From Stenopsyche tienmushanensis (Eukaryota; Arthropoda; Insecta; Trichoptera; Stenopsychidae), in NCBI GenBank assembly GCA_008973525.1, contig WACJ01000402.1, positions 1,054,001-1,118,000 of the forward strand: a stretch of 64,000 nucleotides of DNA. Direction: 5' to 3'. The notes below the pieces were generated by a model, which saw only the letters and a program-made list of their open reading frames with translations, was not told where the DNA came from and ran no database searches. Shown here in pieces: positions 22,401-33,650 of the stretch. Made by a program: the position numbers and the translations under genes. The stretch's first letter is position 1; each line of letters starts with the position of its first letter.

Positions 22401-23555
22401 GTAGTATCTGGCCACGGAGACAAGTCGCCATTCGAACAACCTAAGCCTATTGAGAATAGTGGCGAGCCTTTACCACAGTCTCTACCAACTACTGTAATCG
22501 GCTGATCCACTGCACTCTTTTATGGGTATGCAGCACAGGGTGACCTGCTTACCCAACTCGTGCTAGCTGGGCTACTCCAGCTGCGTTTGATGAGCAAACC
22601 GACGAGGCTACTTTCGCGCACCTCTACTCCGTTGTCCACGGGCGTAGGGTTGGCACCCCCCCCCCCCGGGGTTTTATGGGTGGGAATCGTGGAGTCTAAC
22701 ACCCACCTGGTGTTATACGTTTTGCATCAATTGTTGGATTTGTTTCCATGAAATCTCTCAAATCGTTGATACATTCAGCTTTTCGCGGTCTTTCTGTGAG
22801 TGATTCATCTAAGCAACAAAACGTTAGAAGTACGAAATCCATGATGAATCTAATGTGTGCTTGGGTTGATTGATGATTTTAAGGGTTGCTATTTTTAAAA
22901 TAGTACACACGCAAATAATATAAGTCTAGACTAGACGAACTGAACAATTGATTCAAGATTACTAAAACAAATACAGCTACGAGTATATTGTGTATATTTG
23001 TAAACGTGTGTGGACTGAATTTTTTGAAAACATCAGCAATGTCTTTTATAAAACTTTCTGTATTTAAAAAAAAAGCTTAAATGAACTGTATTAAGAGGGG
23101 GTAAATTTATTTGATTTTGGATTTTATCAAGGTGTTTTGTATAGATTTGGATTAAGTTAAACAGTTGACACTCTGATATAGTTGTTTGGGTGTGCAACAG
23201 AACGTTATGCTCTACTAGACCGCAACAAGAAAACAAAGAGCCCAATTAAAAAACGATTAAAAGATCGAATCGTCGTCCAATTATGTAATAAAATTACATT
23301 CTTGTGTCGAGAAGAAAGTTTCACTTGATGCACGATGAAGTTCTCACTTTAAAATGATGATGTACTTGTTGCGGCAGTGGATTTCCTATAAGCATTGTTG
23401 TTTTTAATTGGAATCGAATGGATTTTAATATATCTGTCCTTAATTTTGTTTACAGGTTGAAGAAATTCGGGAGATGATAGACAAGATCCAGGCAAATGTG
23501 GAGGAAGTTAAAAAAAAGCACAGCGCCATCCTATCTGCGCCGCAGTCAGATGAAA
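9912..23555 (+). CDS. Syx1A: Syntaxin 1A, 5' part of gene (3 coding exons seen)
   Basis: Presynaptic plasma-membrane t-SNARE that pairs with SNAP-25 and synaptobrevin and is held by Rop/Munc18. Coding exons seen: 9912-9944, 15855-15944, 23456-23555, with phases 0, 0 and 1. They encode 74 residues of a protein normally near 290. The segments are [11 protein letters not shown] (N-peptide, with the Asp-Arg pair used to bind Munc18/Rop), an acidic linker ending FMDEFFSE, and [20 protein letters not shown] with SAPQSDE, the first Habc helix. The rest of Habc, the SNARE motif and the membrane anchor are not in the window. Identity with the insect Syx1A type is very close. Introns 1 and 2 are 5.9 and 7.5 kb. 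Confidence 0.93.
11845..12028 (+). mobile_element. hAT-like non-autonomous element (putative)
   Basis: Starts CAGCGACTCCTAACCTTTTC and carries GTTACCCC, like the CAGNGGTTCTCAACCTTTTT...GACCCC start of hAT/Charlie-type elements. It ends with GGGGTTATTACCCCCAGGGA then CCGCAG, roughly the inverted counterpart. The terminal match is imperfect and no 8-base target duplication is visible, so the limits are approximate. Confidence 0.4.
12108..12289. mobile_element. Palindromic MITE with ~55-base inverted arms
   Basis: The left arm starts ATCCACACTATGGTGCC (12108); the right arm ends GGCACCATAGTGTGGAT (to 12289). Arms of about 55 bases pair at roughly 80 percent, including GGTCTCGGTCCGGTCAAATA against its counterpart, around a spacer of about 60 bases. 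No coding capacity. I could not identify a target duplication, so the superfamily is open. The DNA could fold into a long hairpin. Confidence 0.7.
12636..12700 (+). mobile_element. piggyBac-like (TTAA) end
   Basis: TTAACCATTTGAGTAGTGAG at 12636, then CTAATTT, near-identical in layout to the end at 3866 in the mEF-Tu intron. No partner end was found. Confidence 0.4.
12791..12838 (+). repeat. Repeat E copy 1
   Basis: Contains CGCTGTTGATAGCACACAAC followed by ATTCGTTAATTTCTTCG, matched at 60108-60148. An AATAAA just before it (12791-12796) would fit the 3' part of a solo LTR, but no LTR pair or terminal TG/CA could be shown. Confidence 0.45.
12985..13194 (-). mobile_element. piggyBac-like (TTAA) end, family shared with 58434
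   Basis: Read leftward from 13194: TTAATCCTTTGGTGAGCATA, then CACTCGCATGTTGAG and later AGTATGCACGCACATGC. The sequence starting at 58434 runs TTAACCCTTTGACGAGTATG, CACTCACATGTTGAG, then AGTATGCACTTATATG. The match extends about 75 bases from the TTAA, so these are ends of one family. The inner limit at 12985 is approximate. Confidence 0.5.
14896..15120 (+). repeat. Repeat family B, copy 1
   Basis: The fullest B copy. Landmarks: GACGTCACGAAAAGTGAAAC at the start, an ATACATCATA block, ACGCATGCGCC, a GT run, ACACCAACAGCAGGCTTATT, TATTATATATTACACAACAC and TTTTTAGCTAACAATTAC at the end. No reading frame and no clear terminal inverted repeat. Other copies lie near 24.4, 31.2, 42.4/42.9, 44.8 and 48.7 kb. 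It could be a SINE or MITE of unknown type. Confidence 0.7.
15151..15205 (+). other. Compact hairpin with 8-base loop
   Basis: Left arm CACATGTAACCCGTTGAGAT then GG (15151-15172), loop GCTGCGCT, right arm CCATCTCTATGGGTTTTTAC then ATGTG (15181-15205). The arms pair over about 20 of 22 positions with a two- or three-base bulge. It stands just downstream of a family B copy. The stem is short for a canonical microRNA precursor, so function is unknown. Confidence 0.55.
15855..15944 (+). CDS. Syx1A: Syx1A coding exon 2 (acidic linker)
   Basis: Thirty codons after ACAG, followed by GTAAGT. It encodes [20 protein letters not shown] then [10 protein letters not shown], matching the acidic linker and the FMDxFFSE block before the Habc domain of insect Syntaxin 1A. 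Confidence 0.94.
16576..16650 (-). pseudogene. Tc1/mariner-superfamily transposase motif fragment
   Basis: The minus strand contains GCTCGCACGGTCTCTAGACC then TGACACCAGTGGA, identical over 33 bases to 28622-28654. Translated, this gives a decayed RSxDLTPVx, the motif around the last catalytic Asp of IS630/Tc1/mariner-type transposases (SPDLTPxDF). Only this short piece survives. Confidence 0.5.
18240..18724. mobile_element. TA-flanked MITE (Tc1/mariner-like), complete
   Basis: Left end TACACTTGGGTCTGTTTTTA then TGCG (18240); right end CGCATAAAAACAGACCCAAG then TGTA (to 18724). These are inverted repeats of about 24 bases starting CACTTGGGTC next to TA, the target of Tc1/mariner transposons. 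Inside, the block AAAATACTTGAACTACGTAG occurs near both ends (about 18294 and 18630) in the same orientation, with copies of ATCGCATAACTTCAAAT after each. No reading frame. A second copy begins at 54492. Confidence 0.75.
20511..20775 (+). repeat. Repeat family C, copy 1
   Basis: Starts TGTAGTGTGGGCGATTTA and runs through CATCTTCCGTCTCTCTTTAG, GCAATGTGCTATTTTAACAG, CGCCATCTTCTGTGG, GCCGGTTGGGTGGTGACGC and CTTGGCTGCGGGAGGACGTC. The palindrome seen in copies 2 and 5 is shortened here. Longer copies carry GCTGAATAAAAAGTTAC near the end, with a poly(A) hexamer, so C may be a solo LTR starting TGT; this is not proven. Confidence 0.7.
22280..22740. repeat. GC-rich block with a C12 run, probable retroelement fragment
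   Basis: About 450 bases distinctly richer in G and C than the surrounding intron, containing a run of 12 C (22656-22667) directly followed by GGGG and a near-palindromic CTAACACCCACCTGGTGTTA. The sharp compositional limits suggest inserted DNA, possibly part of a LINE, but I recognise no protein motif in either strand. Confidence 0.3.
23456..23555 (+). CDS. Syx1A: Syx1A coding exon 3 (start of Habc domain)
   Basis: One hundred bases after TTTACAG and before GTAAGT. They encode [33 protein letters not shown] and the first base of the next codon. This is the Ha helix of the syntaxin regulatory domain, nearly identical to other insect Syntaxin 1A proteins. The next exon should start in phase 1 with residues like K-T-K-Q-E-L. 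Confidence 0.95.
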
Positions 23556-24351
23556 GTAAGTAATTCTATCTATTAATTTGAGCACTCGATTGATTTTTTC
23601 TTTTGTAATATCCTCCGGGTTTTCCCCGGCTGTTTCGAGGCGCGCATACCGAAACAAGGTTGTGCGTATATATATTGTAGATATAATGCGAGCGCGTTTC
23701 CACTCCTGGAATATTAAACAAAGCTCCTGGCTCTCTATTATTTATTAATAAAAACCTTTTTGACTGATTAACGTTTTCGCCCATAAGCTCCTAACAATTT
23801 TAAACCGAGGATAATTTCGCCGAGGAAATATCTCTCCGCACTACATTCGCCTGAGTGTGGACGAATCGCTCAATAATTAAGCGCCCTCAAGTTTAGTGGC
23901 AGTGGGAGAAAATCGCCGTAATCTCGTATGTACGTATTCAAATTTCAAAACGTGAAATCGCGTCCGATGAATTATGTACGGGGATGAATTCCCAAGGATA
24001 CTCGTTTTCAATACACGCCTATTCGTCTCGTTCTGCGTCGGTTGTCTTGATAATTTTTCGTCTTTAACGAAATTTTCATATATCGAACGTGTTGATCTGC
24101 CCATGTTCGCGGTTGTACGGCTGCTATGGACATGTTCATGCTATTTTAATTGGTGGCTCTATAATTCAGACTAAAATGATGTTCTGGTCGTTTTTCTATA
24201 CTATGATCCAGCCCTAAGGCTGCATTTTAATATCACTGTTTGATCTCTGTAGCCGTAAACTATATAATTATTCTTTCATCTTGTATATTTTATTAAACAG
24301 ACTAATTCAAGAATAAATTCATGATTCGATCATTCATAAATAAATTGAGAA

Positions 24352-24451
24352 AGTGTTAGCTAAAAGATGAAGTGTGTTGTGTAATATATAATAAAATAGG
24401 CTTACTACTGGTATAGCTCTTATGCTTTATGCTACTTATAGACATGCATAC
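24352..24451 (-). repeat. Repeat family B, copy 2
   Basis: Reverse orientation. Contains ACCAGTAGTAAGCCTATTTT, ATTATATATTACACAACACA and TTTTAGCTAACAC, matching the 3' half of the B copy at 14896. Confidence 0.65.
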
Positions 24452-26020
24452 ATTAGTCTCCGTGGTTTTGTTTTGGTTGTGGAATCTTCCATCATTAGTG
24501 CTTTCGTAGGCTTGCTTATATCATTAAGTCAATAAATTCAACAATAACAATGTCTTTATTATGAATTTCTAGGACCTCGAAACACTTTTTTTACACGGCA
24601 AGTTAGCTAGATGCATTTGGCCGTTTTAAAAGTGCATCGCATAATGCACAAAATTAATGTACACATGCACAAAGGACATTACGAGTCTTTCTAGTCGTGC
24701 ACATAATTTATGCGATGAATACAGGATTGCGGTGCCTGGGGTCGGGGTCCAAGCCGCAGCCGCTGAATTTATGCTGCGAAATTTCCCCGAATTGTTCGGA
24801 ATTTTCACGGAAAATTAAGTCGCTCCAATTTAACGCGGTGGAGATTTTTTCCCAGCTGGACCTAAACGGCGCAGTTCGAGGTGTGCTTAGCAAGCCGCGA
24901 TAGAAAGTATTAAAAAACCATTCGAAGTTGTGCTTAATTCGGCTCGGATTGTCAGTCTGTAAGCTTGCATGTCCTGCGTCCGCGTGGGACATTTCTTCGC
25001 ATTTTGCGTGCTTCTCCAATTGACAAATGGAAAACATCTGCTGGCCGGGAATATTGGGTTATCCCTCTTTTTGCATGCGCCTTCTGTAATATATGTACGA
25101 TTCGGATTAAATCCACCGCACTTTGTCCGCCGACGGTTCGAAAAGTGCTCGGCTGAACCAACGTCGTAGAATTTATTAGGGGCCTATATTTTCGTTGTAT
25201 TTAACCTTCGCTTTTGGGTTTAGTACCCGACGTAAAAAGCGACCTTTTTATTTGCACGGTGTTGAGTGTTAATGTATCCAAAGGACGGGTTTCAACCCCG
25301 CGAAATGTTTCCTCCATATCTCCTCTTCTGATGCTGCTGGCCTTTCGATTTTACCTTAATTCGTTTTGCGCCATCGTCGAGCGCTGCTGCTAATTTTTTC
25401 TTCTTTTTTTGAGAGTTCATTTCGAACGTCTCTTTGCATTCATTAGGGGGTCGCGCGAAAGAGTTTTACCGCTTCCGTTTTTCGGGTTATTATTTTTATG
25501 CTTTCGGCTGAAGATGCGAGGTTTTTTTGGTTTCAGTGACGGGTATGCCTCGGAGGCAGCGGGGCTTTTCATCTTTTTGACCTAGATTGAAACTAGGTTT
25601 TCCGAGACTCATGAGTCGTAATTATTATATCATTAGGGAAAAAAGAATCTACGTCGTATATGTATAAGGTCATCCTGAAAGAAATCTATTATTTTTTTTC
25701 AACTTGAAATTTCCTTGCAAGATTTCTATTCCCTTTTTATAGAAGCTAGATAAATTCAATTGATTCTTTACGCTATACATTATTTTATTTTTCATCTTTT
25801 AATGAATGTTCTGAAGATCGAAATATGGAGGATGTTTTTCTTGCAGTTTTTGTCTAATTGTCGATAATAAACTAAGGCGGTTATCGTTTTGCAATTTCAG
25901 TCATATTCTATCAAACAGAAGGATAATAACAGCAGAACCAGGAAAAAAGAGATGATCATTTCCCTATTAATCGAAGAGGATTTGATTCAATTAAATATGA
26001 CGATGTTCGAAAAAATACAA

Positions 26021-26292
26021 TGTAGTGTGGGCGATTTACCATCCCCATGCAATAACGCTGTTGATCTGGGCGAATTTAATTCGCCAGATTAACAGCGACA
26101 TCTTCCGTCTCTCTTTAGTTGCAATGTGCTATTTTAACAGCGCCATCTTTTATGGCGCTGCGGAGACATTAGACCTGTAATTATTGACCGATTGATTCTT
26201 GCGCGTGTACCGTTACCGGGAGTCGAAATGAGATCGGTTGACCTTAGCTGCGGGAGGTTGTCCTTCTTGCAGCCTTCTCGCGCAACAACAAT
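26021..26292 (+). repeat. Repeat family C, copy 2 (with terminal palindrome)
   Basis: Starts TGTAGTGTGGGCGATTTACC, then a near-perfect palindrome: CGCTGTTGATCTGGGCGAAT followed by TTAATTCGCCAGATTAACAG. It continues with the C landmarks CATCTTCCGTCTCTCTTTAG and GTGCTATTTTAACAGCGCCA. The GGGTGGTGACG block is deleted. The palindrome near one end would form a 20-base-pair hairpin. Confidence 0.7.
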
Positions 26293-28610
26293 TAAAGACT
26301 TATGACGCAAAATAAAGCTTACGAACTGTAAAATAAGAATGGATTTCTTTCGGAATGACCTAATATTTTAAGAATTACTGCAAATTCAGACACTCGAAGG
26401 CGTTTTTGCGCGATTTTATTAATCGTCTTAGAATTTGCCTTTTCAGACAGCCTTTGCCTTCATTTTTCTACAGTTTATTTTCAGCTCGATAAACTTTTCC
26501 CAGTGAAGTTCGATAGCTTCGATACCCTGTTGATAGAGAGAACTGCCGAGCTTCTCCACTTCTTCATTGTTGGCCAATCTATTACTACCGAGCCATTTTA
26601 TCAAGTTTAATTACGGTAACCAATTTTTGCAATGTTTTATAAATTTACTGAGAACGTTGAAAAATATTCTTACTAGTAATAATGCGTTTATTTCGGTATT
26701 TATGAAAATAATTGGTTTTAAAAAATCATTCATCTCTAACGAGACCGGATAAGTTTTCTCATTATAAAATTCCTTATGCGGATTGCCAAGCGTTAGCTGA
26801 GGATCGTCGCTCCGATGAGAAATTTGAGCTCTTCCATTTCAAACTTGAGATTGCATGGAGTTCGGGTTGTCTGCAACCCTGGGCTTATTGCTTCGCGTAG
26901 TGCGAATTAGTTTCAGGTCTGGCATACGGCGATAATAAATTCGATCGCTTCGAGCTTCTTCCCGGTTCGAATTGGGCCATCGACGGAAAATGCTGTGAAA
27001 CGTAGCATCGATTCTGTGACATGAACTCAAATTCGCATGCCGCATTGAAGTGTAGCTTTTTGATTTTTTAATCAATGTTTGCTTCGTACGAAACAGCTGC
27101 CGGCTATAAAATTGCACTCGTGCAGTTTGGCTCGGTTGCTGCACTTCAAAATGCGCCATTGCAATTCCGACAAACTGCTAAACATTACTTTTTTCTGGTT
27201 CGTTTCGTTTCTCTCCCATTTTTTTTTTGATGGAAAAATTACATCGCTTTCCGGTCATGCATTAATTTATATTGAATCGGGGTGGAAGAGTGCCCTTATT
27301 TTGTGGCGTAACTATATTTTAGACCTGTTTTAATTGCTATTTAGCATACTATGAATATTCAGTATATTTTATTGCTGCTGCTGCTGCTATTAATTAATTT
27401 CATTTTTGCATAAACGTTTCGTGTCTACAAAATGTGCTTTTCTGATTTAATTAAAAAATCTGGAGAAAATTATTTATTGGTTTTCCTCGTATATTCTTTT
27501 TAAATTCTGATACGCAGCTCGTGCCGTTGGCGCTTGATAATTTTCGAATCGATCGAGTATGAAATCGAAAAATTCATGTTGAATTCGTTCACCGTTTGGA
27601 GCCTTTGTGTGTCACTTTATCTGTCAATGGATATGACAATGCTCTTGTTTGTTTTGCGAGGGAGATTTATGTGGCGATTTAGCCCTGCCTCAGTCGGTAA
27701 AGCAGCTCGCTATGATCGAAAAGGAAAGTTTATTTCTCGTCGAGCCCCTCTTTCGCACGTCGTTCGTCCTTGCTCTCATCAATCATGCATCGACAGAAAG
27801 AAAAATTGTTAGTCGAAAAATCGAAAAATCGTTATTATTCAGCAGTATGTAAATCGAGTTACCGGGAAATTCATTATGTGTAATCGCTGAATAAAGATCT
27901 TTTTTCGTTTCAATGCCGTCCTTTCTTCGGCGTCGAGACGATCGAACGCTCGAATTGTGGGGTGTGCTCGGGTCTTTACAAAAATGGCGGCTGTTGACGC
28001 CATTGTTTTCTTTCTTTAGTGGGAATTGTAAGAAAACCGAACCTGGAATACAAAGACGCGTCTGTTGCTAGACCTCGGACGTGCGATGTGAATTTTGCCG
28101 AATCGTCGCCTTTGATTTATTTATTTTTTCAAATTTAGAATACCTCGGTTTTGCTAATATTTGAAATTTAAATTCTAGAAAACCATTTCCGTTTTGGTAG
28201 AAAGCCAAATGCAAACGGAAGCACGGTATCTAAAGTGCAAGACCAAAAACAATAGTCCATTGTGCTTGCTTTTTCTATTTGAAACTCTTAGATGTTAACT
28301 GCCACAATTTGCATGCCTTAAGATAACTGAGAATGCAGAAAGAAAGATTTGTGGTTTTATAAGCTTCAAGAGTTTTTTCTCGCATAAAATATTAGGTAAA
28401 CCCCAATATTGATATCCAATTTTATCAATGAAACTCAATCTCAACTTTTAAGCTGGCTATTCAAAAAAATGTTCCATCGGTGTTTGGCGTATGGAGGAAT
28501 ACACTTTTTTTTAGGGGGTTAGGGGTATCTGTTGCTAGATTTCATACATAAGCCCTATGTCCTAATTGTCAGGGTTGTCGAAATATAATTTTTTCAATTT
28601 TCTTGGCGGC

Positions 28611-28805
28611 TATATTCCGTTGCTCGCACGGTCTCTAGACCTGACACCAGTGGATTTATTTGCTTAGAGACATGCCCTATTCTATGCCCTGCACGGTCTC
28701 CAGACTTGACACCAATGAATTTCATTGTCTGGGACGTGCCCTATATCAGTGGCTCGCAAGATTTCCAGATTTGACATCACTAAATTTCTTCGTTTAGAGA
28801 AAATC
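28611..28805 (+). pseudogene. 65-base tandem triplication of a transposase motif
   Basis: Three diverged units of exactly 65 bases (28611, 28676 and 28741 as arbitrary starts). Each encodes the SPDLTPxDF motif of Tc1/mariner/IS630-type transposases, at 28629, 28694 and 28759: [24 protein letters not shown] and RFPDLTSLNFF. The last catalytic Asp survives in the first unit and is Asn in the other two. Because 65 is not a multiple of three, the units are in different frames, so no protein could read through. One matching unit lies at 16576-16650 on the other strand. Confidence 0.65.
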
Positions 28806-31170
28806 AAATGTTGTTCGTAAAATAGTTTATATAGCGTTCCATTGGAAACACAGGCGACAAATATAGATACGACTTCAATAACGTTTCTGGAACAAGCAGT
28901 TCCGACTGCTTTTAATTGAATTCCAATTCCTGTCAATATTCATTGTGTTCATGCGTCAAGGATACGCCATGACGGTGCCGATTAGGTTCTGCGTCATGGC
29001 CGAGTTCGCAAGTCGGCGAAGAGTTGATAAGCGTTCATATTTGCACTGCCCGTGCAAAAAAATAAATAAAAGATAATCATCTGACGTGGTCCAGACCATA
29101 TCAGGCGAGCGGGGGAATCGCTCATTTCATACGTTACGTAAATCGAATCTAATCAGAATGACTCGGCAAATCGTAATTTCAGATCTCGCCGGTTATTTTT
29201 TCGGCCACTCGATCGAGCTCGATGGCCTCTTCCATTACGACCAGGGAAAAAGCATCGGCGAAGGGCCGTATAAATGGACGTCATTACGTCTAATAAGGAT
29301 ATCATGTGTGCCGTTAGTCGGAATGGTTGGGGACAGATGGATCTGTCCGTCGATGGGCATTAACATCGAGGACTAGCGACCATCGAGCAAAGTGAGAATC
29401 GATACCGTCAACATGGACACAATTAGATGTACACCAAATTCTCATTTACCTCGGCGGAACTGTTCTCTTTTTGGCTTTGTCCGCCTTCATTCGCTTCGAA
29501 ATATTGCCATGAGGTCCAAGAACGAGGAACGTTTGATATCGTATATTGTTTTTCTTATGTCAATTTAGTTCATTGGGATTTGATAAAATGGAATGCATAT
29601 TTTTAGCTAAAATATTTATTTGCATTGAAAAAAGACAGCTACGATATTGAGAAAACCGGCGGAAAGAACGCGTCTTCCCGTGTTTAAGGCTATCGGAAGA
29701 ATATATCATAAGTGTCGTCCAATACCCGACTTTATTGATCGTTTCGAAATTTGTTTGGGTTACGGAGAATAAACCGAATCCTTATAACAATAGTTCAGGG
29801 ATTAATCCACAACATCAGTTCTTGATTTTAGTGCTTTCAATTGAGATTTCGCTCAAGTTGAAGATGGAATAGAATATTTTTAATTACTTTCATTGCATGT
29901 ACAAGTTTATTGTCTCATTTCGTGCTTTTACGACCCCACCCAACAGTTTGCTCGGTGGAAATTGTTTTCCACTTTGGAGGAGAGTTTCAGAACATGGTTC
30001 GCGTTTTAAAGAATAATTTTCAGATCGGAATTTTGAGACCATCGCTTAAATGTACTGTTGTCAAAAGCATCCTCGTCGTAAACTTCAGAAACATGTGTCC
30101 CGGCAGCTTCGGCACTGACCCATTTTAAATCCGAACCAAAGTTCCCATTGTACTTTGCAATGTTAACAGAAATATTGAAAGCACATTTTTTTATTGTCAT
30201 ACAGCATTACATAACATCCCCGAAAGTAAGATGTGTCTGTATGAAAGAGCAAACACACGAGGCGAGAGGACCGGCAACGCCCTCATAATGCGAAACGGCC
30301 GTCATATAAATAAAGTACACGATTCTTTAACGCGCGTCGAGTGTTTTCCAGAGACGTGTTTTCGACTCTTCCATTCGATATCCCAATCGATTACATTTCG
30401 AAACCTAATAGGGGTCATATATTAAGCAACCCGAAAATAGCAGCAGCCGCTCGGAGACAATGGGAGTGCGCGTATATATACGCTCCCCCCGAATTACTGC
30501 TTCTTTACTGCTTTTCTGATATACGGCTTACGCCTATGATATATGTAGCCTATAGGCGTTGATTTATAGGAAAACATGAAACGGAAGCTCTCCACGAGAA
30601 GACGACTCTACCCACTCGGGGGTTGATATAAATTGGCTATATCAATAAGCGACCCCGGATGAGAATGCTCACGTCTCTTAATTGAAAGACTCCACCTATT
30701 TATTGGCAGCGCTGAAGAGGAGTCTGTTCCTCGTAACGAGCATTAATTGGCAATATTGACCCGGGGGCGGTTTTTTTTATCGCCGCCTAAGCTGGTAGCG
30801 AAAGGGTAACTCTATTAGGCTTTTATTTTAAAAAAATCTGATGCTGCGTCTGAGAAATTTGTCAGAAGACCTCAATGCACAGCAATAAAAAGATCTAACG
30901 TAACGAAATAAAATAGGCGGATTTTAATGGACACAAATGCCTAATTTATATCCATACATGGACCCTGTGGTATTTATTCGCTTATTCGCAGACAGTCTAA
31001 AACTGAACATTTTTTGGAAGTCTACCAAATACTGCTAGTTATTAATGCACTGCATTAAAAATGAATTACCAAACATGGTGATCCTAAACGAGAGCAGTTT
31101 TCTTAGTGGTTTAAATTCGTATAGACAATACTATTTTAAATCGGTGGTTTTAAACGTTTTTTTTTAATTG

Positions 31171-31345
31171 ACTTGAACGTCACGAAAATTGAAACTCTAA
31201 GTTGGACGGAAAGAGAATAATTTGTCGTGTGTCCGTCGTATACATCATAGAGACGCTATGCGCATGCGCCGCGTCACCTATACTATGCGTGTATATAGCA
31301 ACAGTAGCGAGCCCATTTTATTATATATTACACAACCGCGCGATT
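31171..31345 (+). repeat. Repeat family B, copy 3 (with NRF1-like palindrome)
   Basis: Starts ACTTGAACGTCACGAAAATT, passes ATACATCATAGAGACGCTAT, TGCGCATGCGCC (31259-31270), AACAGTAGCGAGCCCATTTT and ends ATTATATATTACACAAC. Same layout as copy 1. The TGCGCATGCGCC fits the full NRF1/EWG consensus. Confidence 0.7.
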
Positions 31346-33342
31346 TTTGATTTAGGCAGATTGTAAATGGTTCGATAAGCCTAATGGGTTTCGTTCCGGT
31401 AAAAATAACGGTTTCACCGGTTATCGGTTTCGTTCCTGTTATAAATTTATCATATCGCCATCAACAGCCACAAACGAGTCACCGCACTGGTGTTTCGATT
31501 TGATAGATCTATTCACAACGTAAAATCAATGAAACCTCAGTGACATTTAAATATGTTTTTACCGCAATTGATAATTTTCTTTTAAAAATAAATAATCGCT
31601 TAAAATACAGTATTTTAAATGGAAAAAGGAAAATTTGGCACTTGATAATAATTACTTGGATTAGATTGCATTTAAGCTATCGGGCTTCGATATGTCGATC
31701 TTCAAGCGTTTGTCGTCCGTAATCTAATTTGTTCGTTATTATTTAGTCAGCTTGCAACATTTTGCCATTATGCTTCTAGAATATCTTCCATTGTGCTCGG
31801 GATCGATTCTAAGTTGCGAGGGATAAAATCGTCTTGCTAACGAGGTCTCGAAACAAATTAGAATGGTTCCAATTTGAAATTGTAAGACGTGTCGATATTT
31901 TGAATAGTGTCCTTAGCTGTAGTTTTCCTTGTTAAACGTGCAGTGGAAAATCTGTTTTTATCAAGGATCGTCCATGGTTCAGTGCTCTGACGAGATGGAG
32001 TTCGGTGTTGTTTGATCTGTTGCTGTTTTTTCATATTTTATTCATTTCTGCTTCAAGATAGATTGTCTCCATAGTACAGTTTACTATTTTAGTCGGTCGT
32101 TTTTTGTAATATATTTGATGTTGGTTACTTCTGCCTGTCTATTATCACCTATAAATTCGCTTCGTTTGTCGAACGACCCAGTTCGATTCCAATAGTTGGC
32201 CACGATGCAAATTATTTCGTGACAGCCATGCGTGTTAGACTTAAATCTGCCGCGCGATAAAGAATGCTTATCGTATCAATACCGTCTATATTTAAATATG
32301 AATACCTAGAAAATCCCGAATGACGTCATCTGAACTTATGCCCTGGAACTCTTTGTTTCTTGGGGAATTCGGTTTTCCCGATCTAGATAAGGCACATTTT
32401 ATAAAACCGCATGCCTCCCCCTTAGTGTGTTGATATTATGCGGAGATAAGATCTCGGATCGATTCGCCCGGAGACTAGCTTTCGCTGGATTTCGCCACCC
32501 CGCCCACGACGCCGCGCGCGGGGCGTCACATTCGAGGGAAGTTTTCCTTCGAAACAGAAAATGAATTCAGCAATAAGCCTAATGTGTTCGGGCGACTTTT
32601 CCCCGAGTTTTCCGTCTCGCAGTGGTCCTCGGAGGAGGCCGCGTGTTGCTGAATTTTCTTCGGGGGATGATTTATTTTCGTCTGCGGGGGTAGCTCCTTG
32701 CAGCGGGAGAGAAGGACACTTTCGAATGGCGGTCACGTAACGTTTTCAGCCAAATTAATATTACTGGGACCTTAACACTCCTCATTATTTTTCCACCCCC
32801 CTGCGTCCATATTTTCACTTGCCGAGGCACGTCCGCGGCCGTCGCCCCGCGACGAGATTGTCGCGGCGACAAAAAATGCAAAAAGGTCCAATCCGACGTT
32901 GCCTATATATTTTTTCAGGAAATTTACCAGCTGAATACTAATCCCGCCGTTATGGTCGAAGTGCGCGTTCGCGACCGTTTCGTCGAATTAGATATCTCGG
33001 AAGTGTCACTTTTGAAAAGAGACGATTGCCGTCCTTTGATAAAATATTCTTAGAGCGCAATGAAACCCCGTTTAACGCTGAGGATACATCCCTAGAAGAA
33101 AAGGCGTCAAACGAAAAAAGGGTTAATCGTGATCATTTTAACACAGAAAATAGGGAAACATCCGACCAAGATTATATTATATTATCTTGCAAAATACACA
33201 AAGTTTATTTTTATGCTTTCAAAGGTTCTGATTTTTCTTGGATATACGGCCGAGGTATTTTTATGCGATAGTCAGAGAAAATGCCACAAAAACATAAATT
33301 TATAAAACGGTGGATCAAAATAAACATCAAATATTTTTTTGA

Positions 33343-33650
33343 TGCTCCCACGCGCTCGTTGGAATGGCCGCACTTACGCACGGGTTCGTTCTTCTATCGG
33401 ATCATGTACAGCTAGACGGATGGATGGGGGTGGACAGGCGTTGAGCAAAAAGACTCTTCCCAATGTAACTTTTTATTCAGCACGAGAAAGGGATTTGGCC
33501 GCGGAAAGGATGTCCTCCCGCAGCCAAGGCCAACCGCCGACTCTTCTCGACTCCCATCTCCTGCGCGTCACGCACAAGAAGCGATCGGTCGGTAATTGTA
33601 GATGCAATATCCCCGCAGAAAATGGCGCTGTTAAAATAGCACATTACACA
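33343..33650 (-). repeat. Repeat family C, copy 3
   Basis: Reverse orientation, lacking the first part. Carries AATGTGCTATTTTAACAGCG, TTGGCCTTGGCTGCGGGAGG and GCTGAATAAAAAGTTACATT, then CCCCCATCCATCCGTCTAGC, TGTACATGATC and CGAGCGCGTGGGAGC, shared with copy 4. The right part defines the longest extent of the family, nearly 400 bases. Confidence 0.7.

Larger units (their letters stand above)
15945..23455 (+). other. Syx1A: Syx1A intron 2 (7.5 kb)
   Basis: Begins GTAAGT, ends TTTGTTTACAG. Contains a transposase motif fragment (16576-16650), a TA-flanked MITE (18240-18724), a family C copy (20511-20775) and an unidentified GC-rich block (22280-22740). Nothing recognised at 15950-16560, 16660-18235, 18730-20505, 20860-22270 or 22750-23450; a 157-codon minus-strand frame at 19682-20155 is not similar to anything I know. 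Confidence 0.7.

Noticed and set aside
27371..27390. CTG repeat, and TA runs at 41450 and 54055
   Set aside because: Ordinary short microsatellites without further meaning here.
27680..27735. tRNA-like string CTCAGTCGGTAAAGCAG
   Set aside because: Resembles a D-arm/A box, but no matching T-arm (GGTTCGAATCC), acceptor stem or anticodon stem follows.
32915..33010. Possible acceptor followed by open sequence (TTTTTTCAGGAAATTTACCA)
   Set aside because: Considered as a Syx1A exon, but the translation in the required phase does not resemble syntaxin.
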